DNA from: JANXUR01 sp038229415
GTDB lineage: Bacteria > Acidobacteriota > Terriglobia > Terriglobales > Acidobacteriaceae
Length of the DNA: 64,000 nucleotides
Assembly: GCA_038229415.1 (NCBI GenBank)
Contig: JBBROM010000006.1
Span: forward strand, 1 to 64,000
Direction: 5' to 3'
Part shown: one piece after another, positions 51,548-60,695 of the stretch
Position numbering within the stretch: the stretch's first letter is position 1
Layout of the letters: the number at the start of each line of letters is the position of its first letter
Program-made: the position numbers and the translations under genes
The notes under the pieces: model-generated
What the model was told of the DNA's origin: nothing
Databases searched by the model: none
Seen by the model: only the letters and a program-made list of their open reading frames with translations

Positions 51548-53143
51548 ATGGCCTCGGCAAACAAGTACGACGTAATCGTAATCGGTGGCGGCCACAACGG
51601 CCTGACTCACGCCGCCTACCTGCAGCGCGCGGGCAAGAAGGTGCTGGTGCTGGAGCGGCGCCATGTTCTCGGCGGAGCCGCAGTCACAGAAGAGGTCTTC
51701 CCCGGCTTTAAGTTTTCCGTGTGTTCGTATGTGGTTTCGCTGCTGCGTCCGGAAATTATTCGCGACCTCGACTTGCCGCGGCATGGCCTTGAGATTCTGC
51801 CGCTCGATGGCACCTTTACCCCAATGCCCAGCGGCGATTACCTTTGGCGTGTGAATGATCACGGGAAAACTCACCGCGAAATCGCACGTCATTCCCGCGT
51901 GGATGCCGAAGCTTATGACGAATTCGGCAAAGCGATGCAGCAGATGTGCCGGTTTGTAAAGCCCATCCTGAATATGGTTCCGCCTGATCCGACTTCGCTT
52001 AACCCTAAGGATTTGGGCAAGCTACTTTTTCTCGCAAATCGCTTCCGCAAGCTGAACGCGCAAGAAAAATACGACCAAGTTCAACTAATGACCATGAGTG
52101 CTAGCGACTTTCTCGACCAATGGTTCGAGACCGATGTGCTCAAAGCCACTATGTCGGCCTCCGGCATCATCGGCACGTTTCTCGGCGTGCGGTCTCCCGG
52201 CACCGCCTACGTGCTGCTGCATCACTACATGGGCGAGATTGATGGTGCCTTCCGCGCCTGGGGCTTTGCCCGAGGAGGCACTGGTGCTATCTCCGAAGCA
52301 ATTGCCAGCGCAGCCCGTGAAGCTGGCGTGGAAATTCGCACCAAGGCGGGCATCGAGCAGATCATTGTGAAAGACGGTAAAGCCTGCGGCGTCGTCCTCA
52401 GCAACGGAGATGAGATCTACGCCGATGTTGTCTCTTCCAGCGTGGATCCGCGCAATACCTTCAGCAAGATGATTGAAGCGCGTCACTTGCCCGGCGACTT
52501 TTTAGAGGATGTAAACCGCTACAAGTATCGCGGCTCATCCGGCAAAGTGAACCTCGCGCTCGATGGCCTGCCAAACTTTACATGCATGCCCGGTGAAGGC
52601 CCACACCTGCGCGGTGCTATCTCGATTTCGCCTAGCGTGGAATACATGGAGCGCGCTTACGATGATGCCAAGTACGGGGATTACTCGCGGCGTCCGTATA
52701 TTGACATGGTGATCCCTACACTTACCGACCCATCACTCGCGCCTCCCGGCAAGCACGTGATGAGCTGCTTTGTACAATATGCGCCCTATAAGTTGCGCGA
52801 AGGTAACTGGGACGACAAGAAAGAAGCTTTTGGCGATACTGTAATCAACACGATTGCCGAATACGCACCTAACATCAAGGATCTCATCCTGCATCGGCAG
52901 GTGGTTACTCCTCTTGATCTGGAACGCGAGTGGGGCCTGAGCGAAGGCAACATCTTCCAAGGCGAGTTATCACTGGAGCAGCTATTCTTCCTGCGGCCCG
53001 CGCCCGGCTGGGCCCGCTTCCGCACACCGATTAAGAATCTGTATATGTGCGGATCGGCGACGCATCCCGGCGGTGGCATTATGGGTGCTCCCGGAAGACT
53101 TTCTGCGCTGGAAGTGCTGAAAGATCAGAAGGGAGGCGTATAA
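51548..53143 (+). CDS. FAD-dependent oxidoreductase (phytoene-desaturase/PYROXD2-like), copy 1
   Basis: A 531-residue flavoprotein. The FAD site is VIVIGGGHNGLTHAAYL (about 9-25) followed by VLVLERRHVLGGAAVTEE; the C-terminal FAD motif is NLYMCGSATHPGGGIMGAPG. It belongs to the CrtI/PYROXD2-like amine-oxidase fold group rather than to true carotenoid desaturases (no carotenoid genes nearby). It shares the same outline and ending with the next gene, 3 bases downstream, indicating a tandem duplication. Substrate unknown; context suggests oxidation of a small amine or an intermediate of the Rieske pathway. Confidence 0.87.
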   Translation: MASANKYDVIVIGGGHNGLTHAAYLQRAGKKVLVLERRHVLGGAAVTEEVFPGFKFSVCSYVVSLLRPEIIRDLDLPRHGLEILPLDGTFTPMPSGDYLWRVNDHGKTHREIARHSRVDAEAYDEFGKAMQQMCRFVKPILNMVPPDPTSLNPKDLGKLLFLANRFRKLNAQEKYDQVQLMTMSASDFLDQWFETDVLKATMSASGIIGTFLGVRSPGTAYVLLHHYMGEIDGAFRAWGFARGGTGAISEAIASAAREAGVEIRTKAGIEQIIVKDGKACGVVLSNGDEIYADVVSSSVDPRNTFSKMIEARHLPGDFLEDVNRYKYRGSSGKVNLALDGLPNFTCMPGEGPHLRGAISISPSVEYMERAYDDAKYGDYSRRPYIDMVIPTLTDPSLAPPGKHVMSCFVQYAPYKLREGNWDDKKEAFGDTVINTIAEYAPNIKDLILHRQVVTPLDLEREWGLSEGNIFQGELSLEQLFFLRPAPGWARFRTPIKNLYMCGSATHPGGGIMGAPGRLSALEVLKDQKGGV

Positions 53144-53146
53144 GCC

Positions 53147-54733
53147 ATGGCCGAGACTCGAGACATCGTCATCATTGGCGGGGGACACAACGGCCTCGTT
53201 ACCGCCTTCTATCTGGCGCGCGCTGGCTACAAGCCGCTAGTGTTGGAACGCGCGGCACAGGTCGGTGGCGCAGCGATCACGACCGAACTTGCGCCCGGCT
53301 TTAATTGTCCGACGCTGGCACATGCTACAGGCCCGATGCGCCCAGATGTGGTAGCTGACATGCAGTTGGAAAACTACGGTGTCAAGTTTCTTCGGCCAGA
53401 AGTAAACCTATTCGCCCCACGTCCAGACGGCAGCTCGCTCACGCTTTATCACGACCCCGCACAATCCGCCCGAGAGATTGCCAAGTTCTCAACCCAGGAC
53501 GCAGCCAGCTATCAGGAGTTACAGCGAGTACTGACGGAACTGGGCGGCGTAATGGCCCAAGTGCTAGCACTAACGCCCCCTGACATTGATTCACCGTCGG
53601 CTACAGATGTGTGGGAGTTACTGAAAACTGGGAATGACCTCCGCAAACTCAGCAAGAAAGATATCTATCGCCTGCTGCGCTGGGGCCCTATGGCTGCGGC
53701 AGACTTAGTAGCCGAATGGTTTGACACCGAGATACTCCGCGCTTGTGTCGCGGCCCGCGGCGTCTTCGGAACCTTCCTCGGCCCGTGGTCCGCTGGCAGT
53801 GCATTGGTATTTCTGCTAAAGGCCGCGTTGGATCCTGTTCCGGCAGGTTCGAGTATCTTCGTCGCTGGGGGCACCGGGTCTCTAACGCAGGCCATGGCCG
53901 CTTCTGCTCAGGCCGCTGGTGCCGAGATTCGCACCAATGCCGAGGTTCGGCGCATTGTCGTTAAGGATGGTGTGGCTACCGGGGTGATTCTTGTCAACGG
54001 GGAAGAGATCAGCACAAAGGCGATCGTCTCCAATGCTGACCCCAAGCGCACGCTACTTGGCTTGGTGGATCCGATCCACCTTATGCCCGACTTCTCAACC
54101 AAGCTGCTGAACTTCCGAATGCAGGGTACGGTGGCCAAGGTAAACCTCGCACTCGAAGGCTTACCCGAGTTCACTGCACTTAAAGGTCAGAATGCGTCCG
54201 CCGCCCTCTCCGGTCGCATTCAGATCGGCCACGAGATTGACTACCTGGAACGCGCTTTCGACGCCGCCAAGTATGGGGAGTTCTCGTCGCAGCCATATCT
54301 GGAGGCCACGATTCCTACACTTACTGATCCGTCGCTTGCGCCCAGCGGTAAACATGTGATGTCCATCTACGTGCAGTTTGCGCCCTACAAGCTGAAAGCA
54401 GGGTGGGACAACCAGCGTGACTCGATCGCTGAAATTGCAGTAAATCATCTCGCCAAGTACGCGCCCAATCTATCTGATCTGATCAGCGCACACGAGACAA
54501 TTACGCCGCTTGACATGGAGCGCACATACGGACTAACCGGCGGACAAATCTATCATGGCGATATAACGCTCGATCAGTTTTTTACCATGCGTCCATTACT
54601 AGGACACGCACGCTACGATACACCGATTGAATCGTTGTATCTGTGCGGTTCCGGCACACACCCCGGAACGGGGCTCAACGGTGGGTCTGGTGCCAACGCA
54701 GCCCGCGAGATACTGCGCGCGATTCGGAAGTAA
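53147..54733 (+). CDS. FAD-dependent oxidoreductase (phytoene-desaturase/PYROXD2-like), copy 2
   Basis: A 528-residue paralogue of the preceding protein: FAD motif IVIIGGGHNGLVTAFYLARAG, LVLERAAQVGGAAITTE, and C-terminal SLYLCGSGTHPGTGLNGGSG. Blocks such as YLERAFDAAKYGEFSSQPYLE and TLTDPSLAPSGKHVMS align closely with the first copy. Differences are spread over the substrate half, so the two may form a heterodimer or act on successive intermediates. It starts 3 bases after copy 1 and is followed 33 bases later by the Rieske oxygenase. Confidence 0.87.
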   Translation: MAETRDIVIIGGGHNGLVTAFYLARAGYKPLVLERAAQVGGAAITTELAPGFNCPTLAHATGPMRPDVVADMQLENYGVKFLRPEVNLFAPRPDGSSLTLYHDPAQSAREIAKFSTQDAASYQELQRVLTELGGVMAQVLALTPPDIDSPSATDVWELLKTGNDLRKLSKKDIYRLLRWGPMAAADLVAEWFDTEILRACVAARGVFGTFLGPWSAGSALVFLLKAALDPVPAGSSIFVAGGTGSLTQAMAASAQAAGAEIRTNAEVRRIVVKDGVATGVILVNGEEISTKAIVSNADPKRTLLGLVDPIHLMPDFSTKLLNFRMQGTVAKVNLALEGLPEFTALKGQNASAALSGRIQIGHEIDYLERAFDAAKYGEFSSQPYLEATIPTLTDPSLAPSGKHVMSIYVQFAPYKLKAGWDNQRDSIAEIAVNHLAKYAPNLSDLISAHETITPLDMERTYGLTGGQIYHGDITLDQFFTMRPLLGHARYDTPIESLYLCGSGTHPGTGLNGGSGANAAREILRAIRK

Positions 54734-54766
54734 ACAGCTTTCTCCAGCCAGACGGAGGTCGTTCCT

Positions 54767-55873
54767 ATGAGTCTTTCAGTCGAGCAGATTCTGAATGCCT
54801 ACAAAGCGGACGCGCCGCTGAACAAGGCTTTTACGATTCCAGGCCCCTTCTACACTGATACACGGCTCGCGGAGATGGAGCGCAACTACGTATTCCATCG
54901 CAACTGGCAGGTAGTTTGCCGTACAGGGCAGGTCGCCGAGCCCGGCCAGTACATCACCGCCATGCTCGAGGGTGAACCGATCATTGTAGTGCGCGGGATG
55001 GACGGCATACTGCGAGCGTTTTATAACATCTGCCGCCACCATGCAGCAGCCGTAATGCCCGCGCCCTGTGGCCATGCCAGCATTCTTCGTTGCCCTTATC
55101 ATGGCTGGAGCTATGGCCTCGACGGATCGCTCAAGGGCATCCCCGAGTTCGACGGTGTTTCAGACTTTGACCGCTCACAAAACGGACTGGTGCCAGTGAA
55201 GATTGCTACCTGGGAGCAGTTTGTCTTCGTTAACCTCGACCCCGATGCAGGCTTGCTCTATTCTTTTCTGGGTCGCATTGTAGATCGCCTCAAGCCTCTA
55301 GAGGTGAGTAAGCTGCACTACGTGGACTCGCGTACATGGGACATTGATTGTAACTGGAAAGTCTTTGTAGATAACTATCTTGACGGCGGTTACCATGTTC
55401 CGCATTTACATAAAGGACTCAGCAGCGTCCTTGACTATTCCAAGTACACCATCGAGAACGAAGATCGCTACTGCCTGCAGTCGAGTCCGATGGTGGCGGG
55501 TGAGGAGGATGCTGCTACCTCAGCGACGCGCAAGGGCGACCGTGCTTACTATTACTGGCTATATCCTAACCTCATGATTAACTGTTATGAAGGCTATATG
55601 GATACGAACTTGGTGCTGCCACTGGGCGTAGATAAGTGCCGCGTGATCTTTGATTTTTACTTTGCCGACGACAGCCCAGAGGCCCACGCGCACAATATGC
55701 AAAGCATTGAAGTAAGCGAACGGGTGCAAACGGAAGACCTGGATATCTGCGTGAGCGTACAGCGGGGGCTGAATTCGCGAGCCTACGGCGCAGGTAGACT
55801 TTCCGTGAGGCGCGAAGCAGGGGAACACCTATTTCATCGCCTTCTAGCAGCAGATCTCAAGCGTGGCATCTAA
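54767..55873 (+). CDS. Rieske non-heme iron oxygenase, choline-monooxygenase-like
   Basis: A 368-residue oxygenase alpha subunit. Rieske ligands are C89-x-H91 (CRHHAAAV) and C109-x-x-H112 (CPYHGWSYGLDG). The catalytic iron site lies in NWKVFVDNYLDGGYHVPHLHK, with H210 and H215 and the bridging D202. The pattern DNYLDGGYHVP and the GLVPVKIATWEQFVFVNLD segment are those of plant choline monooxygenase and bacterial relatives acting on N-methylated compounds. ATG 54767 has GGAGG nearby. A reductase partner is not adjacent. It converges on ilvA with a 9-base gap. Confidence 0.87.
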   Translation: MSLSVEQILNAYKADAPLNKAFTIPGPFYTDTRLAEMERNYVFHRNWQVVCRTGQVAEPGQYITAMLEGEPIIVVRGMDGILRAFYNICRHHAAAVMPAPCGHASILRCPYHGWSYGLDGSLKGIPEFDGVSDFDRSQNGLVPVKIATWEQFVFVNLDPDAGLLYSFLGRIVDRLKPLEVSKLHYVDSRTWDIDCNWKVFVDNYLDGGYHVPHLHKGLSSVLDYSKYTIENEDRYCLQSSPMVAGEEDAATSATRKGDRAYYYWLYPNLMINCYEGYMDTNLVLPLGVDKCRVIFDFYFADDSPEAHAHNMQSIEVSERVQTEDLDICVSVQRGLNSRAYGAGRLSVRREAGEHLFHRLLAADLKRGI

Positions 55874-55882
55874 CTGCGGGGC

Positions 55883-57100
55883 TTATAGCACCCGCTCGTG
55901 TCTGTAGCCAGCCTGAGTCAGCGCAGCAAGCAGCCTTCGAATCTGCTCATCTCCGCGAGTCTCCACGGAAATATCTACCAGCGTGTTTCCCAGATTCACG
56001 CCATAGTAAGCCCGGTCAAACTGGAATTCCACGATATTGGCATGCTGTTCGGCGATGAGGGTGGAAAGCCGCTGCAACGAACCGGGTCGGTCCGCCAAAT
56101 GTATTTGTAGGCGAACGAGTCTTCCATCCTTCACCAAGCCGCGCTGGATGATTCGCGCCAGTAGCGTCACGTCAATGTTTCCGCCGCAGACCAAAGCCAC
56201 CGTCTTGCCGCTCACCTTGGCCTTGCGATGCAGCAGCGCCGCTACCGCCGCCGCACCCGCGCCCTCGGCCAAGGTCTTCTCGCGTTCCAGCAATGTCAGA
56301 ATCGCGCTGGCAATCTCTTCCTCTTCCACCCCCACCACTTCGTCCACGTACTTCTGCACCAGCCGCAGCGTGCGTTCACTGGTTGTGCGAACCGCAATGC
56401 CGTCGGCAATGGTGGTGTTGGTCGGTACCGTCACCGGCTCGTTGCTCTCCAACGCCTTGATCATGGAGGGCATGTGCGCGGCCTGCACGCCAATCAGGCG
56501 AACCTCGGGCCGAGACTCTTTAATGGCGCAGGCAATGCCGCTGATCAGCCCGCCTCCGCCGATGGGCACCACCACCGCCGCCAGGTCGGGCACCTGCTCC
56601 AGTAGTTCCAGCCCAATGGTTCCCTGACCTGAGATTACCGCTGCATCGTCGAACGGATGGATGAATACCAGATTCTCTGCCTCGGCCAACCGCCGCGCTT
56701 CGCCATAAGCCTCGTCATAGTTGTCGCCGAACAGCACCACCTCCGCGCCGTAACCCGCCGTAGCGTTCACCTTCACCAGTGGCGTCATCTGGGGCATCAC
56801 GATCTTCGTCGCGATGCCATGTTTGCCAGCGTGGCAAGCCACTCCCTGCGCGTGATTGCCCGCGCTCGCAGCGATCACGCCGCGCCGCTTTTCTTCGTCG
56901 GTCAGCAGCAGAATACGATTCAGCGCGCCGCGTTCCTTGAAGGCTCCGGTGGGCTGGCGATTTTCAAACTTGAGATGGACTGGCACACCGGCAGCGGCAG
57001 AAATCGTCGCCGAGTGCGAGCACGGCGTGTAGCGCACGGCGCTACGAATGCGCTCACGCGCCTGCTGGATGGACTGCAGGGTGACGTCGTTGAGGCTCAT
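55883..57100 (-). CDS. ilvA: Threonine ammonia-lyase with C-terminal ACT domain
   Basis: Converts threonine to 2-oxobutanoate, the first step toward isoleucine. The 405-residue protein has the PLP domain with Schiff-base K55 in PTGAFKERGA, ASAGNHAQGVA, and the glycine loop PIGGGGLISG, then a single ACT-like domain (about 325-405, HLADRPGSLQRLSTLIAEQHANIVEFQFDR). One short regulatory domain rather than the two-ACT-domain tail of E. coli IlvA places it in the TdcB/IlvA short group. The neighbouring BCKDH-type E1 also uses branched-chain keto acids. Confidence 0.9.
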   Translation of the reverse strand: MSLNDVTLQSIQQARERIRSAVRYTPCSHSATISAAAGVPVHLKFENRQPTGAFKERGALNRILLLTDEEKRRGVIAASAGNHAQGVACHAGKHGIATKIVMPQMTPLVKVNATAGYGAEVVLFGDNYDEAYGEARRLAEAENLVFIHPFDDAAVISGQGTIGLELLEQVPDLAAVVVPIGGGGLISGIACAIKESRPEVRLIGVQAAHMPSMIKALESNEPVTVPTNTTIADGIAVRTTSERTLRLVQKYVDEVVGVEEEEIASAILTLLEREKTLAEGAGAAAVAALLHRKAKVSGKTVALVCGGNIDVTLLARIIQRGLVKDGRLVRLQIHLADRPGSLQRLSTLIAEQHANIVEFQFDRAYYGVNLGNTLVDISVETRGDEQIRRLLAALTQAGYRHERVL

Positions 57101-57155
57101 GTTGATGCGACTTATGTTACAGGATTCACGACGAGTACCCTGAGCACTACCGACG

Positions 57156-57422
57156 CTATCGGACGAGCGCCACGGCCGATCCGACGCCGCAAATCAGTGT
57201 CGCTATCCAAAGAACTGTGTACCATCGGCGTAAATTGCTGTGCGGAAAGCGGCAGCGATGATTGGCCAGGGCTTGGCGACCAAAGAACGGATTCAAGAAG
57301 AGGTGGACGCGTGGCAGAGTGATCCTCTTTCGGCCCAGTTGCTGCGAAATTTCGCTAAGTAGCGTCTGAGCAACGGTTGCAAATGCGATCGTCAGCAAAA
57401 ATAGCAAGAAGAATGGCGTCAC
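57156..57422 (-). CDS. Small two-helix membrane protein of unknown function
   Basis: An 88-residue protein with an N-terminal hydrophobic helix (about 2-20, FFLLFLLTIAFATVAQTLL) and a second near the C-terminus (about 68-85, YTVLWIATLICGVGSAVAL), joined by a basic loop. No family recognised. The GTG start has GGAGG at 6-base spacing, the main reason to call it a gene. It lies 16 bases after the E1 gene on the same strand, so it may be expressed with it. Confidence 0.6.
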   Translation of the reverse strand: MTPFFLLFLLTIAFATVAQTLLSEISQQLGRKRITLPRVHLFLNPFFGRQALANHRCRFPHSNLRRWYTVLWIATLICGVGSAVALVR

Positions 57423-57438
57423 AATACACCTCCGCCCT

Positions 57439-59724
57439 CTACCACTCCGACAGCCGCTTCATCTCGCGATACACATCATCAGGCTGGGGCAGAATCGCAT
57501 CTTCCAGCGGAGGATAGTAGGCCACAAACACATCCTTCGCAGCGATGCGCCGCACCGGAGCATCGAGATCCTCGAACAGCTCATCCGCGATGCGCGCAGC
57601 AATCTCTGCACCGTACCCGAAACTCATTACATCTTCATGCGCTACGATCACACGATTGGTCTTGCGGACACTCGTAGCAATCGCCTCCCAGTCATACGGA
57701 GCGAGCGAGCGCAGGTCTAGAATCTCCACCTTGATGCCGTGATCGCGCTCCAGGCGTTGTGCTGCTTGCAGGCTCCGCGGCACTAGAGCACCGTAGGTCA
57801 CGACGGTAAGATCCGTACCCTGTTGCACCACCTTCGCCTTGCCAAACGGAATCATATACTCCGGCCCGGGGTAAGGCGCACGACCGTAGGTTTCGCGATA
57901 CAGCCGCTTGTGTTCGAGGAACAACACTGGGTCGTCGCAGCGAATCGCGGTGCGCAGCAGGCCCGCTGCATCTAGCGCGTTACAGGGGAAGATCACCCGC
58001 AAGCCCGGAATATGAGTAAAGATGCTCTCGCCGCACTGCGAGTGATAGATGGCACCACCGGTCAGATAGCCACCAATCGGTACGCGTAGCACAAACGGTG
58101 CCGAGGTTTTGTTGTTCGAGCGCCAACGCATCACGCTCCACTCGTCACGAATCTGCATCATGGCAGGCCAGATATAGTCGAAGAACTGTATCTCCGCCAC
58201 CGGCTTCAGTCCGCGGGTAGCCATGCCCACAGCACGGCCAACGATATTCGCTTCCGCAATCGGCGTATTGAAAGTGCGATCATTGCCAAATTCCACTTGC
58301 AGGCCAGCGGTAAGCTTGAAAACTCCGCCCTTGCCTTTGACCAAATTTTTCTTCAAATACTCGTCGCGGCTACAGTCGGCCACATCTTCGCCGAAGATCA
58401 CAATGCGCTCGTCGCGCCGCATCTCATCGCGCAGTGTGGCGTTGATCAAGTCAGCCATCGTCCTAGCCGCGCCTTCGGTCTCTGACTGAGTATCGAACTG
58501 TGCCGCAGTCGGGTCAACGTCCGGCGAGTAGATAAAATCCATGACGCTGGCAGGCTCCGGGAAGCGCGAAGCCAGCGCGCGGTCGGCGGCTTCCTGCACC
58601 TCGTCGTCCACCTGGCGTTCGAGCTTGCTCAAGCCTTTTTCGTCCAGAATGCCTTCGCGCACTAGGAACAACTGCATCCGCGTAATGGGGTCGCGGCGCG
58701 CTTCGTCCTGTAGTTCGGCGGCACTGCGGTAGAGCCGCTCGTCGTCACTCAGCGAATGCGAATACGGACGAATGACGTGGGCATGGATAAATGCCGGGCC
58801 TTTGCGCGCACGAACATATTTTTCCGCTTTCACCATCGCGGCGTGGCACTCGAGAGCGTTAGTGCCGTCAATCTCGTCGAAATAAAAGTTGGGGAAGTTG
58901 GCCACGATGCGCGAGATATTTCCGCCCGGAGTCTGCACTTCCACCGGCACGGAAATCGCGTACTCGTTGTCCTGCACCACCATAATCATGGGCAGCTTCT
59001 GGTTGGAGATGGTGTTCATCGCCTCCCAGAATTCGCCTTCGCTGGTGGAGCCTTCGCCAGTGGAAACGTAGGTGATTTCGTCGCCCTGAAAGGTCACGTC
59101 CTTGAATTGGCGATAGTCGCCATCTACTTTTTTCGCAGCCGCCGGATGCGCGGCAAAATACCGTCCCGCTTCGGCGCAGCCGACTGCCTGCAGAATTTGA
59201 GTACCCGTCGGTGAAGATTGCGAGGGAATGTTGTGGCGCACGTCGGTCCAATGCGAAGGCATCTGGCGCCCGCCGGAGTTCGGGTCGTCCGCCGCACCGA
59301 CTGCCCCCATCAACATTTCGTACGGAGACTGCCCCAGCGCCAGCACCAGCGCGCGATCACGATAGTAGGGGTAGAACCAGTCATAGCCGCTGCGAAGCAC
59401 CATGGCGGCGGCAACCGAGATGCACTCGTGGCCCGCGCCTGAAATCTGAAAGAAGACCTTCTGCTGCCGCTTGAGCAGGATCTCGCGGTCATCCACCTTG
59501 CGGGAAATGTACATACCGCGGTAGAAGGCCACCAGTTGCGCAGCCGTCAGGCCTTCCCACGTTTTCTCGGGCGTAGCCGGAACGTAAGGCGGCGGGGCGC
59601 TGATTGGCTCCTCGACCAGGGCTTGCACAATCACCTGGTGATTCGAGTTCGTTCCGTTCAGATCAGGCCGCGTGCCATTTTTCGGCGTCGTTTTCAGCTT
59701 CGGTTCAACTCGGGTAGCGGCCAT
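57439..59724 (-). CDS. 2-oxoisovalerate/2-oxoacid dehydrogenase E1, alpha-beta fusion
   Basis: A 761-residue thiamine-diphosphate enzyme with the alpha and beta subunits of the branched-chain 2-oxoacid dehydrogenase complex fused. After a low-complexity head (1-50), the alpha part (about 55-400) holds GEGSTSEGEFWEAMN (the ThDP/metal motif) and RQMPSHW. The beta part (about 425-761) begins NATLRDEMRRDERIVIFGEDVAD and holds PIAEANIVGRAVGMA and GGAIYHSQCGES. Single-chain E1 of this type is known in several phyla. E2 and E3 are not in the window. AGGAG precedes the ATG at 4-base spacing. Confidence 0.93.
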   Translation of the reverse strand: MAATRVEPKLKTTPKNGTRPDLNGTNSNHQVIVQALVEEPISAPPPYVPATPEKTWEGLTAAQLVAFYRGMYISRKVDDREILLKRQQKVFFQISGAGHECISVAAAMVLRSGYDWFYPYYRDRALVLALGQSPYEMLMGAVGAADDPNSGGRQMPSHWTDVRHNIPSQSSPTGTQILQAVGCAEAGRYFAAHPAAAKKVDGDYRQFKDVTFQGDEITYVSTGEGSTSEGEFWEAMNTISNQKLPMIMVVQDNEYAISVPVEVQTPGGNISRIVANFPNFYFDEIDGTNALECHAAMVKAEKYVRARKGPAFIHAHVIRPYSHSLSDDERLYRSAAELQDEARRDPITRMQLFLVREGILDEKGLSKLERQVDDEVQEAADRALASRFPEPASVMDFIYSPDVDPTAAQFDTQSETEGAARTMADLINATLRDEMRRDERIVIFGEDVADCSRDEYLKKNLVKGKGGVFKLTAGLQVEFGNDRTFNTPIAEANIVGRAVGMATRGLKPVAEIQFFDYIWPAMMQIRDEWSVMRWRSNNKTSAPFVLRVPIGGYLTGGAIYHSQCGESIFTHIPGLRVIFPCNALDAAGLLRTAIRCDDPVLFLEHKRLYRETYGRAPYPGPEYMIPFGKAKVVQQGTDLTVVTYGALVPRSLQAAQRLERDHGIKVEILDLRSLAPYDWEAIATSVRKTNRVIVAHEDVMSFGYGAEIAARIADELFEDLDAPVRRIAAKDVFVAYYPPLEDAILPQPDDVYREMKRLSEW

Positions 59725-59858
59725 GCGACTCCTCGGTATGATGGGGGAGGGATAAGAGCAACAGCGAGAGTACCCTTTATTGTAAAACCAGCGCGGCCTC
59801 GCCGAACATAGAACAACGCAGATCGGCCCTGTCGAATTGCGGAAAAACTAGGAAAAAT

Positions 59859-60551
59859 ATGATTCGCACTCATCGCGCCATACCGAACGGTCGGCTTAAA
59901 TTGCTGGTTTTTGACCTTGACGGCACACTCATTGACTCGCGCACTGACCTAGTGAACTCGGTGAACGCCACATTGCAGGCATTTGGCCGTCATCAACTTC
60001 CGCCGGAGTTGATCGCCACCTACATTGGCGACGGAGCACCCATGCTGGTGCGCCGCGCGCTCGGGGACCCCGACGACGACATGCTGGTCAAGCAGGCGCT
60101 CGATTTTTTCATCGGCTACTACCGGGAACACAAACTCGACAATACTGTTCTATTTCCGGGCATTCGCGAGGCAATGGCAGCGTTGCAGAACCGCAGCTCC
60201 CAGCCTATAACACTCGCCGTGTTGTCGAACAAGCCGGTCAATCCATCGCGCCAGATCGTCGAAGCGCTCGGGCTTTCGTCCACCTTTGCTCGCGTCTACG
60301 GTGGCAACAGCTTCGTCACCAAGAAGCCCGATCCGCTCGGCCTGGAAACCCTCATGCGCGAACTCAAAGCCATGCCCGATGAAACCGTCATGATCGGCGA
60401 CTCCTGCGTGGACGTCTTCACCGGTCGCAACGCCGCCACTTGGACGCTCGGCGTGACCTTCGGCTTTCAGCCACACTCGCTAGAAGACGCCCCGCCCGAC
60501 ATGCTGGTGGATACAGTCGCAGAGATGGCGCAAGTGCTGGGATCCAGCTAA
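59859..60551 (+). CDS. gph: Phosphoglycolate phosphatase-like HAD hydrolase
   Basis: A 230-residue HAD subclass I phosphatase. Motif I is FDLDGTLIDS (D19, D21), motif II VLSNKP, the motif III lysine is in TKKPDPLG and motif IV is IGDSCVDVFTGRNA. A four-helix cap (about 30-100) and the order match phosphoglycolate phosphatase, which removes 2-phosphoglycolate made during DNA repair, though broad HAD specificity makes the exact substrate uncertain. AGGA precedes the ATG at good spacing. Divergent from the E1 gene. Confidence 0.88.
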   Translation: MIRTHRAIPNGRLKLLVFDLDGTLIDSRTDLVNSVNATLQAFGRHQLPPELIATYIGDGAPMLVRRALGDPDDDMLVKQALDFFIGYYREHKLDNTVLFPGIREAMAALQNRSSQPITLAVLSNKPVNPSRQIVEALGLSSTFARVYGGNSFVTKKPDPLGLETLMRELKAMPDETVMIGDSCVDVFTGRNAATWTLGVTFGFQPHSLEDAPPDMLVDTVAEMAQVLGSS

Positions 60552-60566
60552 ACTCCCTAAAATCTG

Positions 60567-60640
60567 TGTCATCCCGACCGGAGCCATGCAATCCCGCAGA
60601 GCGGGTTTGCATGGCGAAGTGGAGGAACCTTGCGTTTTGC
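60567..60640. repeat. Dispersed intergenic repeat with hairpin
   Basis: This element starts TGTCATCCCGACCG and ends GGAACCTTGCGTTTT, matching the ends of 124-186 at the other end of the window. Its middle folds into a 14-bp stem with one mismatch (60584-60597 with 60601-60614, loop AGA) built on the different inner sequence CCATGCAA/TTGCATGG. Constant ends with a variable hairpin core fit a mobile or copied intergenic repeat family. Confidence 0.75.
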
Positions 60641-60695
60641 TTTTCGCTTTTCGCTACTGCATCCCAACACCGCGTAATGTTACCTTTTTGTCACC

